Assembly: GCA_025997955.1 (NCBI GenBank) | Contig: BNVH01000046.1 | Coordinates: forward strand, 1 to 29,504 | Length of the DNA stretch: 29,504 nucleotides | Reading direction: 5' to 3' | DNA from: Synergistales bacterium | Lineage (GTDB): Bacteria > Synergistota > Synergistia > Synergistales > Aminobacteriaceae | Shown here: positions 1 to 5,712 of the stretch, piece after piece | How the letters are laid out: each line of letters starts with the position of its first letter | Position numbering within the stretch: position 1 is the first letter of the stretch | Position numbers and translations under genes: made by a program | Notes under the pieces: generated by a model | The model's database searches: none | The model's input: only the letters and a program-made list of their open reading frames with translations | What the model was told of the DNA's origin: nothing

Positions 1-1
1 A

Positions 2-115
2 TATGTCAAATCTAACAAACTGAAAATTAGCGGTAAACAGAGTATCTTGAAAGCTATGCTTGACGAAGACTACCTCTTTCAGATAATTGGGAATTTTTCA
101 AGTGAAAGTTTATGA
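2..115 (+). CDS. C-terminal end of an unidentified protein (partial)
   Basis: One frame is open from the window edge to a TGA at 113-115 and reads as 37 credible residues, including KAMLDEDYLFQIIG. The start lies outside the window. I do not recognise the family with confidence; the tail is faintly like the ends of DUF4868-type proteins, but that is only an impression. The gene ends about 30 bases before the tRNA-Leu promoter on the same strand. It could equally be a chance open frame. Confidence 0.4.
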   Translation, partial: YVKSNKLKISGKQSILKAMLDEDYLFQIIGNFSSESL

Positions 116-144
116 AACGGCCGTGGCCATAAGCAAGAAACATG

Positions 145-173
145 TTGACGCTTAGAGAAAAATAGGTTAAACT
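145..173 (+). promoter_or_regulatory. Sigma70-type promoter of tRNA-Leu
   Basis: A -35 TTGACG (145-150) and a -10 TAAACT (168-173) are separated by 17 bases. The -10 box ends 9 bases before the first base of the tRNA, as expected for a stable-RNA promoter. Confidence 0.7.
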
Positions 174-182
174 TTTCCAAAA

Positions 183-269
183 GCCCGGGTGGTGGAATTG
201 GTAGACACGTTAGATTCAGGTTCTAATAGTCGCAAGGCTGTGGAGGTTCGAGTCCTCTCTCGGGCACCA
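183..269 (+). tRNA. tRNA-Leu (anticodon CAG)
   Basis: This is a class II tRNA of 87 bases including an encoded CCA (267-269). The acceptor arm GCCCGGG (183-189) pairs with CTCGGGC ending at 265, with A266 as discriminator. The D-arm carries GGTGGAATTGGTAGACAC. The anticodon arm is TTAGA-TTCAGGT-TCTAA, giving CAG for CUG codons. A long variable arm follows, and the T-arm contains GGTTCGAGTCC. It has its own promoter at 145-173. Confidence 0.96.
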
Positions 270-302
270 ACTAGTACCCAAACCAATCAAGGAGGTAATG
301 GT

Positions 303-1397
303 ATGCAAAGGAAATGCGTTATTTTCGTCGTTGTCTTATTGTTTTTGTTGCCGGTAAACAGCTTCGCGCACACACAGGGGAATGCGGAACATCAGTTATA
401 TTCCCTGGGAGACTTCAAGCTTGTCAATGGTGAAGTCATCAGAGATTTTTCAATTTCTTATGTAACGCATGGCACGCTGAATGAAAGCAAAGATAACGCG
501 ATTTTAATGACTTCCTCCTTGGCTGGAAATCACCACAGGGTTGACTATCTCATAGGTAAAGGCAAGGCGTATGATCCCGATAAGTATTTCATTATCTGCA
601 CGGACGCCATCGGTAACGGATTGACCACATCGCCAAGCAACAGCAAAAGCCAGCCGGGGATGAAGTTCCCACGCTATTCGATTCAGGACATGGTAAACTC
701 CCAGCACCGGCTTGTTACGGAAAAATTCGGCCTCACTAAACTGCTGGTTGTAACCGGCGCTTCTATGGGAGGTATGCAGAGCCTTCAGTGGGGTGCGAGC
801 TATCCAGATATGGTACAGACTATCGTCGCTATTATTCCACTGGGCAAGGCCGGACCTTGGATGAAGCTCCAGTGCGAGGCCATGCGTCGGGCCATTATGC
901 TTGATCCTGCGTGGGACAATGGCAATTACACGTCTCAGCCTGAAAAAGGGATGAAGTTGTGGGCTACATTGCTTTTCGGCCTTGCCGTCAACACTCCCCA
1001 GGCCATTAATGAGAACTTCGATGGCGACACGAAGAAGGCTTTGGAATGGCTGGCGAAACGTGACGAGTTGCTTTGGAAAGCCATTGACGCCAACGATTTC
1101 ATCATCCAGAGCGAAGCCTGTGATTCCTTTGACCTTGGTCAAACGCCAGGATTTGACGGCGACTATGTGAAGGCCTTGGCGTCAATCAAGGCAAAGACTC
1201 TCATGTTAAGCGGTTCAGGAGATATTCTCTGTCCGGAAGATGAGGCGAAGTTTGCTGCGGATCATATACCCAACGCTACGTTCAAGCTCATTGCTCCGCC
1301 ACGCAAACGCGGTCATGGGGCAGGTACTGATTGGACCGCTCCTGAAGCAGCCTTCCAGAACGAAGAAATCACGAAGTTTCTTCAAAAGGCGCAATAA
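303..1397 (+). CDS. Secreted MetX-like alpha/beta hydrolase
   Basis: This 364-residue alpha/beta-hydrolase belongs to the homoserine O-acetyltransferase-like group (esterase/acyltransferase fold). The start at 303 is set by GGAGG at 291-295; the frame is open further upstream only because it runs through tRNA-Leu. Residues 1-22 form a signal peptide with a long hydrophobic core, cut near NSFA-HT, so the protein is probably exported. The nucleophile elbow is GASMGG with Ser154. Asp307 (SGSGDILCP) and His338 (KRGHGAG) complete a plausible catalytic triad. True MetX enzymes are cytoplasmic, so an exported copy is more likely a hydrolase of unknown substrate than a methionine-pathway enzyme. It stands alone and is followed by a short terminator hairpin. 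Confidence 0.85.
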   Translation: MQRKCVIFVVVLLFLLPVNSFAHTQGNAEHQLYSLGDFKLVNGEVIRDFSISYVTHGTLNESKDNAILMTSSLAGNHHRVDYLIGKGKAYDPDKYFIICTDAIGNGLTTSPSNSKSQPGMKFPRYSIQDMVNSQHRLVTEKFGLTKLLVVTGASMGGMQSLQWGASYPDMVQTIVAIIPLGKAGPWMKLQCEAMRRAIMLDPAWDNGNYTSQPEKGMKLWATLLFGLAVNTPQAINENFDGDTKKALEWLAKRDELLWKAIDANDFIIQSEACDSFDLGQTPGFDGDYVKALASIKAKTLMLSGSGDILCPEDEAKFAADHIPNATFKLIAPPRKRGHGAGTDWTAPEAAFQNEEITKFLQKAQ

Positions 1398-1414
1398 GTT
1401 ACGCAAATATTATG

Positions 1415-1442
1415 GAAGCCCCGCCTGCTTCATTATTTTTTT
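1415..1442 (+). terminator. Probable intrinsic terminator after the hydrolase
   Basis: A GAAGC (1415-1419) / GCTTC (1427-1431) hairpin with a 7-base loop is followed by ATTATTTTTTT up to 1442. The stem has only 5 pairs, but the T-tract and the position 18 bases after the stop codon fit a terminator. Confidence 0.5.
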
Positions 1443-1622
1443 GTAAGTGAAGATAACGACCCCATACTAAAGTCAAGCCGAGGCAGTGAAATCCAACTTG
1501 CGTCCAACGAAAGAATTTTTCTGGTCGAGGTCTGGATGCCGCAGGTACGAAAAGAGGTTCGCCCTGTCTACGTAAAAAAGACGCTGACAATTCCGGCGGA
1601 CATACACGCCCCACAATCCTAA
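1440..1622 (+). pseudogene. HicB-family antitoxin remnant (C-terminal part)
   Basis: An open frame with no usable start ends at TAA 1620-1622. Its residues GSEIQLASNERIFLVEVWMP, followed by a segment ending in YVKKTLTIPA, match the typical C-terminal half of HicB antitoxins, where a FVSLVEVD/VW segment is followed by VKKTLTIPxWL. The match starts near 1482 and breaks just after TIPA (about 1598), where the helix-turn-helix/ribbon segment should continue. The N-terminal RNase-H-like half and a HicA toxin are absent. It is therefore a decayed toxin-antitoxin relic. The family assignment rests on motif memory, not on a search. Confidence 0.6.
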
Positions 1623-1646
1623 CGCCCCGCGCCTTAGCGGGGCGTT
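1621..1646. terminator. Strong GC hairpin, likely bidirectional terminator
   Basis: A perfect 10-bp inverted repeat AACGCCCCGC / GCGGGGCGTT with loop GCCTTA lies between a plus-strand gene remnant and minus-strand gene ends. T-rich bases follow on the plus strand (TCGCTGTAGTCTTTT). It overlaps the stop codon of the HicB remnant. Confidence 0.65.
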
Positions 1647-1660
1647 TCGCTGTAGTCTTT

Positions 1661-1783
1661 TCACTCGTCAATCTTCAGTTTGTGGGCGGCTACGGCGTAG
1701 AGGTCTATGACGTCGCCGCCGATGCCCAATTTGAAATCGTACCATGAATCTTTGTCTATTTCGGTGTCTGCTCCTGCGGTAAA
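1661..1783 (-). pseudogene. Orphan C-terminal coding fragment after DUF1847
   Basis: The minus strand has an open frame from the TGA at 1786-1784 down to a TGA at 1663-1661. It reads as a protein-like tail including SWYDFKLGIGGDVIDLYAVA. There is no start codon or ribosome binding site, and it overlaps the last codons of the DUF1847 gene in another frame. It may be a remnant of another gene, or a C-terminal extension of DUF1847 lost by a frameshift near 1758. I do not recognise the family. Confidence 0.35.
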
Positions 1784-2409
1784 TCAGGCGTCAAAAGCCT
1801 TTTGTAATAGCCGTTCATACCGTAAAGCGCGGCGACCGGATTGTGACACAGCACTCTGTCTTTTACCACCAAATATGTGACAGGGGCTTTTGAGTGTTTT
1901 ATGAAAAGGCTGTCGTGCCCCACGCAAAGCCCTATGATGATATTAAACTCGGTCTTTTGCTCGTTCAAGAGCTCGGCTTGAAGAATGGGGTTGCACATCG
2001 ACTCGTGTGTGTTGGGGGCGATTTTTTGGTCTTCGGTAAGCCCTATGACGGTCTTATCCACAGCGCCGACTTTGCAGGCCACGCCGTAGATTTCGACGCC
2101 CTTGGCCTTGGCTACGCGCGCAAAGCGGTTGCACTCGTCGAGGAGTCCTACGCAAGTGGCTACGCCTACTTTTTCGTAACCCATAGCCTTGATAAAAAGC
2201 AGCGTCTCCTCGACCCTCGTGGCGCGGCCGTAGTAGTTGGCTTCGAGCTTAGCCGACGTTATGGCTATTTTGCGGTCCTTGGGGCTTTTGATGTAGCGGT
2301 TTATCACGTCCTGCCTGGTATTCTCGTCGAGACTTGTGGTGAGGCAGAAGTTCGGGAATTCTTTTTTCAGGTGCGCGCAGTTGCCGACACTACAGTTGGA
2401 ACAATCCAT
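1756..2409 (-). CDS. DUF1847 family Cys-rich protein
   Basis: This 217-residue cytoplasmic protein of the DUF1847 family has no established function. The N-terminus carries a cysteine cluster (MDCSNCSVGNC, then Cys22). Further conserved cysteines are in VATCVGLLDECNR, the segment around GVACKVG, SMCNP, IIGLCVGHDS and VLCHNP, which suggests metal or Fe-S binding or a redox role. It begins only 20 bases after the stop of the ABC ATPase, with GAGGG as ribosome binding site, so it is almost certainly the last gene of the cystine-type transporter operon. It would then fall under the upstream Cys-codon attenuator. That context points to sulfur or thiol metabolism, which is inference. A coding-like fragment in another frame follows its stop. 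Confidence 0.85.
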   Translation of the reverse strand: MDCSNCSVGNCAHLKKEFPNFCLTTSLDENTRQDVINRYIKSPKDRKIAITSAKLEANYYGRATRVEETLLFIKAMGYEKVGVATCVGLLDECNRFARVAKAKGVEIYGVACKVGAVDKTVIGLTEDQKIAPNTHESMCNPILQAELLNEQKTEFNIIIGLCVGHDSLFIKHSKAPVTYLVVKDRVLCHNPVAALYGMNGYYKRLLTPDLPQEQTPK

Positions 2410-2429
2410 ATTTAACCCTCTCTCTTTCG

Positions 2430-3197
2430 TTAGATAGCGTAATCGTCTTTTACATATTCGTCTTTCAGCAGAATCCTGTCCAAAAACTGCTTTGTCCTCC
2501 GCTCTTTGGGGCGCGTGAATATGTCCCTCGGCAGGCCCTCTTCTACGATCGCCCCCTCGTCCATGAAAATTACACGATCAGCTATGTCGCGCGCGAATGA
2601 CATCTCGTGCGTGACCACCAACATCGTTATGCCCTCGCGCGCCACGCTCTTCATGACGGACAGAACCTCACCGACCAGTTCAGGGTCAAGCGCGGATGTC
2701 GGCTCGTCAAACAGTATGACGTCGGGGTTGAGCGCGACGGCGCGCGCTATGGCCACGCGCTGTTGCTGTCCGCCTGAGAGCTGCGAGGGCCAAGCGTTAT
2801 ATTTATCGCTCAGGCCGACTTTGTCAAGCTCTTTTTTTGCTGTTTCATAGGCTTCGCCCTTAGGGATTTTTCGGGCCGTGACGAGACCCTCCATGACGTT
2901 TTCGATGGCGTTTTTGTTGTTGAAGAGGTTGTAGCTCTGAAACACCATAGCGGTGCGCCGCCTGACGCGCAAAATTTCCTGACGCGTCGCGTGACGGAAA
3001 TGGACTGAAATATCCCCGATATTCAGCTCTCCTTCGTCCGCCTTTTCCAAAAAATTTATGCAGCGTAAAAGCGTGGTCTTGCCTGAGCCCGAAGGTCCGA
3101 GGATAACCACGACCTCGCCTCTTTTGACGTCGATATCGACGCCTTTCAAAACCTCGTTTTTGCCAAAAGTTTTATGCACGTTCTTTACGCTTATCAT
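2430..3197 (-). CDS. Amino-acid ABC transporter ATP-binding protein (cystine type)
   Basis: This 255-residue ATPase of the polar amino-acid uptake family (GlnQ/TcyN-like) drives import through the two permeases upstream. Visible motifs are Walker A GPSGSGKT (34-41), Q-loop Gln87 (VFQSYNLF), signature LSGGQQQR (140-147), Walker B VILFDEP (160-166), D-loop SALD and switch His197. The start at 3197 is chosen because MISVKNV begins the family, a GGAGG site precedes it, and the ATG overlaps the permease stop (TAATG); the frame is open further upstream, but those codons lie inside the permease gene. Fourth gene of the SBP-permease-permease-ATPase-DUF1847 operon. Confidence 0.95.
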   Translation of the reverse strand: MISVKNVHKTFGKNEVLKGVDIDVKRGEVVVILGPSGSGKTTLLRCINFLEKADEGELNIGDISVHFRHATRQEILRVRRRTAMVFQSYNLFNNKNAIENVMEGLVTARKIPKGEAYETAKKELDKVGLSDKYNAWPSQLSGGQQQRVAIARAVALNPDVILFDEPTSALDPELVGEVLSVMKSVAREGITMLVVTHEMSFARDIADRVIFMDEGAIVEEGLPRDIFTRPKERRTKQFLDRILLKDEYVKDDYAI

Positions 3198-3910
3198 TAT
3201 GCCCCTCCTGCCTTGGCGACCCCCCGCGCTTGCCGTTTTTCTAAAAACCAACCGATACGCCCGACGGTCGCGCATATAACCCAATAAACGAGCGCGCTCG
3301 CTATATAAGCCTCCAAAAAGCGATAATTGATTTGAGCCGAGGTCTTGGCGCTGTTCAAAACATCCATTATGCCTACAACGAACACTATAGAAGAGCCCTT
3401 TATCAGGCTGATGATATTGTTGCAGAGCACCGGGGCGGCAAACACCATAGCCTGAGGCAGAACGACCCTCCGCAATGCCTGCCATTTGGTCAGCCCCACC
3501 GAGAAGCAAGCCTCGTACTGCCCCTCCGACACGGACGACAGGGCGCTTCGCATAGTTTCAGATATCATGACGGTGGCTGAAACCGACATGGCCACGAGTC
3601 CTATGTAGATTTTATCCATACGGCGCAAGCCGTCAGCCCAAGCGTAATATTCGGACAGCGCGTCAAGGGGCTTCAAAATGGCGAAATTGAACATCAGGAC
3701 GTAAAGCACGAGCGGAACGCCCTTCAGTATTGGAATCAGAACACCGAGCGCGTAGGACGTCCAAGTAGCGTGAAACTTGCGGGACACGGCCACCGGCGTC
3801 CCGAGCAAGAGGCCGACGCAGAACGAGACAAATGACAAAATAAGCGTCACATGCAGGCATTGCAGCGCCGCTATAAGAGAGGGCCAAATATAGGAGGCGT
3901 CAAACGTCAT
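3197..3910 (-). CDS. Amino-acid ABC transporter permease (second)
   Basis: This 237-residue inner-membrane permease of the HisM/TcyM type has about five hydrophobic segments. The cytoplasmic EAA loop, which docks the ATPase, is seen as YEACFSVGLTKWQALRRVVL followed by PQA. It forms the membrane pore with the adjacent permease. Its ATG overlaps the stop of the upstream permease by 4 bases (3907-3910), and its own stop overlaps the ATPase start, so the three genes are translationally coupled. Substrate cannot be read from the permease; the binding protein suggests cystine or a related amino acid. Confidence 0.93.
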   Translation of the reverse strand: MTFDASYIWPSLIAALQCLHVTLILSFVSFCVGLLLGTPVAVSRKFHATWTSYALGVLIPILKGVPLVLYVLMFNFAILKPLDALSEYYAWADGLRRMDKIYIGLVAMSVSATVMISETMRSALSSVSEGQYEACFSVGLTKWQALRRVVLPQAMVFAAPVLCNNIISLIKGSSIVFVVGIMDVLNSAKTSAQINYRFLEAYIASALVYWVICATVGRIGWFLEKRQARGVAKAGGA

Positions 3911-4587
3911 CGCGCAAGCCTCCTACGCTCAATAAACGCAAAAGTATGCTCCATCAAAAGGCTTGCGACAATAAATATAATGGCCGTCACAACGTAGCCC
4001 TCAAGGGTGTGGTACGTGCGTATGCCTATGGCCTGAGCCTGCCCCAAAATGTCGAGTATACCGAGGGTGAAAGCCAAAGCCGTATCCTGCATGGCGTTTA
4101 TGACCCTTGCCCCGAAGGCCGGAAAAGCTGTGCGAAACGCCTGTGGCAGGATTATGCGCCTGAAAGTCTGAGACGCGCTGAGGCCCACCGACCAGGCCGC
4201 CTCGCTCTGGGACGCCGGGACGCTAAGGATAGCGCTTCTTATTATCTCCGCCAGAAACGCCGCGTTGTTCAGCGCGTAAGAGACGAGCACGAAATTCAGC
4301 TTGGCCCACCGGGTGATGTTTATTCCAAAATACATGAGAAGCAGGGGAAGACCGTAGTAGACTATGAACATCTGTATCAGTATTGGCGTTCCCCTGACAA
4401 ATGAGATGAAAAATACGGCCGCGCCGTTCAGAAACGGAACTTTATGAATCCGCGCGAGGGCCAAGAGCGTCCCAAGGACAGAGCCGCCGACGATGGCCCA
4501 AAAGACGATCAAAAGCGTCACGGGGAGGCGCGACAAAATGAGGGGCGCGTATTCGATGATAAGAGCGGGGTCGAAGAGTTTTCCCAT
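3907..4587 (-). CDS. Amino-acid ABC transporter permease (first)
   Basis: This 226-residue membrane permease is the partner of the next gene. Hydrophobic helices span most of the length (LLIVFWAIVGGSVLGTLLAL near the N-terminus). The EAA coupling loop reads SEAAWSVGLSASQTFRRIIL followed by PQA. Two non-identical permeases plus one ATPase and one binding protein is the TcyJKLMN or HisQMP type of arrangement. The gene starts 28 bases after the binding-protein stop and overlaps the next permease by 4 bases. Confidence 0.93.
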   Translation of the reverse strand: MGKLFDPALIIEYAPLILSRLPVTLLIVFWAIVGGSVLGTLLALARIHKVPFLNGAAVFFISFVRGTPILIQMFIVYYGLPLLLMYFGINITRWAKLNFVLVSYALNNAAFLAEIIRSAILSVPASQSEAAWSVGLSASQTFRRIILPQAFRTAFPAFGARVINAMQDTALAFTLGILDILGQAQAIGIRTYHTLEGYVVTAIIFIVASLLMEHTFAFIERRRLAR

Positions 4588-4615
4588 TTTACCTCACGTC
4601 TCCCTTACGTATAAG

Positions 4616-5383
4616 CTATTCCACGTTCCAGTCCGCGTTGGTGTACTGAAGGGAGAGCTTTGTAAGCGTACCGTCCTTCTTTATCTCCTTGAGAGCCGCG
4701 TCTATATCGTCACGAAGCTGTGTCTCTTTCTTGGCGTAGATAAAGTAGGCGTCGCTCTTGCTGTAAAGACCTTCCACTATGTCGAGCCCGTTGCCGAAAG
4801 CGTCGTTGGTGCGCTTCCAGACGCGGCGCGTCATAACGCCGGCGTCAATACGATCATTGACTATGTTATCGTAGACCACCTGATTGGCCCCGTCGAAGTT
4901 TATGGCTATCTTCTTGTCATGCTTCTCGTTGTATTCCTGCGCTATTGACGCGCTGGCGCTGCCGTTGGTCACGCTGAGCGTCTTGCCCACAAGGTCGTCG
5001 ATGGTTTTGATGTCGGCGCGTCCTTTTTTCACGACGATATGCTTGTCGTAGTTAGCGAAGCCCTCCTCGGCGAAGAGATATTTCTCGGCCCTCTGCGGAT
5101 TTCTCTCGAATTGCTGAGACACGACGTCGTACTTGCCGGCGTCCACGCCGAGCAGAAGGTTCGTGAACTCGACAGAGTCGAACTTGAACTCGTACTGAGG
5201 AAGGCGAGCGTCAACTTCTTTCAGCACCGCCACGTCGTAGCCCGCCGGCTCGCCTTTCTCGTCGATAAAGGCGTAGGGCTCGAACGCGTTGCCTATCCCG
5301 ACGAATATCTCACGCGGCGCCGCGTAACCCGTACCTACAAAAGCCAACGCTATCAAAAGCCCGATAACAAAAGAACGTTTCAT
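4616..5383 (-). CDS. Amino-acid ABC transporter substrate-binding protein, TcyJ/K-like
   Basis: This 255-residue type II periplasmic binding protein (SBP family 3) captures the amino acid for import. Residues 1-21 are a signal peptide (MKRSFVIGLLIALAFVGTGYA). The ligand fold is recognisable from FVGIGNAFEPYAFIDEKGEP followed by AGYDVAV, and from GKYDVVSQQFERNPQRAEKY followed by LFAE. The QQFERNPQRAEKYLF stretch is like B. subtilis cystine-binding TcyJ/TcyK, so cystine or another sulfur amino acid is the probable ligand; this is family inference. Ribosome binding site GGAGG is at 5393-5397. First structural gene of the operon, directly behind the Cys-codon attenuator, which independently supports a cysteine-related substrate. 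Confidence 0.92.
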   Translation of the reverse strand: MKRSFVIGLLIALAFVGTGYAAPREIFVGIGNAFEPYAFIDEKGEPAGYDVAVLKEVDARLPQYEFKFDSVEFTNLLLGVDAGKYDVVSQQFERNPQRAEKYLFAEEGFANYDKHIVVKKGRADIKTIDDLVGKTLSVTNGSASASIAQEYNEKHDKKIAINFDGANQVVYDNIVNDRIDAGVMTRRVWKRTNDAFGNGLDIVEGLYSKSDAYFIYAKKETQLRDDIDAALKEIKKDGTLTKLSLQYTNADWNVE

Positions 5384-5421
5384 TTATAATAGCCTCCATG
5401 AATTTATATTTTAATTTTGAC

Positions 5422-5453
5422 AAAAAAATCCGAGGGCGACAAAAAGCCCTCGG
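5422..5453 (-). terminator. Attenuator terminator of the cystine-type ABC operon
   Basis: Read on the minus strand, CCGAGGGC (5453-5446) pairs with GCCCTCGG (5437-5430) around an 8-base loop and is followed by A and seven Ts (5428-5422). This is a textbook intrinsic terminator. It lies between the operon's promoter and the binding-protein start, about 38 bases before that ATG, so it must be conditional. Confidence 0.9.
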
Positions 5454-5510
5454 AGTGCCTTAAATAATCGTATAGCGACATAAAGCCGTCACATACGACA
5501 GGCGCCCCGA
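5450..5510 (-). promoter_or_regulatory. Antiterminator hairpin competing with the attenuator
   Basis: On the minus strand TCGGGGCGCCT (5510-5500) pairs with AGGCACTCCGA (5460-5450) at 10 of 11 positions, one pair being G-U. Inside it, GTCGTATGTGAC (5499-5488) pairs with GTCGC-ATACGAT (5479-5467, one bulged T at 5474), lengthening the structure to about 22 pairs. The downstream arm takes CCGA, the first four bases of the terminator stem (5453-5450), so the two folds exclude each other. The upstream arm lies inside the 3' part of the Cys-rich leader ORF. A ribosome completing that ORF would cover it; one waiting at the earlier Cys codons would leave it free. Confidence 0.8.
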
Positions 5511-5572
5511 TCCCCTATAGCAAAACGGCAACACATGCACATATCCCTGCCTACCAAACCTAAACGCCTCAT
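5489..5572 (-). CDS. Cys-rich leader peptide (27 aa) of the cystine-type ABC operon
   Basis: This short ORF starts with ATG at 5572 behind AAAGGGGG (5587-5580), with a 7-base spacing, and ends with TGA at 5491-5489. The peptide has four Cys in 27 residues, three of them clustered as MCMCC at residues 11-15 (codons TGC, TGT, TGC), and Cys25 close to the end. The last clustered Cys codon ends 17 bases before the antiterminator arm, so a ribosome waiting there for Cys-tRNA should leave that arm exposed. It lies about 50 bases after the predicted transcription start and upstream of the terminator. Its likely role is to sense charged tRNA-Cys, not to make a functional product. Confidence 0.82.
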   Translation of the reverse strand: MRRLGLVGRDMCMCCRFAIGDRGACRM

Positions 5573-5626
5573 ACTAAAACCCCCTTTAAAACATATAAAA
5601 CAGATATGATATATGGTTATTAACGA

Positions 5627-5654
5627 AGTATAGCAATAAAAGGACAGATGTCAA
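5627..5654 (-). promoter_or_regulatory. Promoter of the cystine-type ABC operon
   Basis: On the minus strand a consensus -35 TTGACA (5654-5649) and a -10 TATACT (5632-5627) are 16 bases apart. Transcription would start near 5620, giving a leader of about 240 bases that contains the Cys-rich ORF and the attenuator. Confidence 0.8.
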
Positions 5655-5712
5655 GCAAAATCTCAATCATATTATCTGAAATTTTATTCATACTTGCGTC
5701 ACTCTCTCATAT

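Noticed and set aside
504..1142. A 212-codon minus-strand ORF under the alpha/beta hydrolase
   Set aside because: Antisense shadow of a gene with an intact catalytic triad; no ribosome binding site or recognisable domain.
3198..3509. N-terminal extension of the ABC ATPase upstream of 3197
   Set aside because: It overlaps the permease reading frame and lacks similarity to ATPases; the start at 3197 has the ribosome binding site and the usual family beginning.
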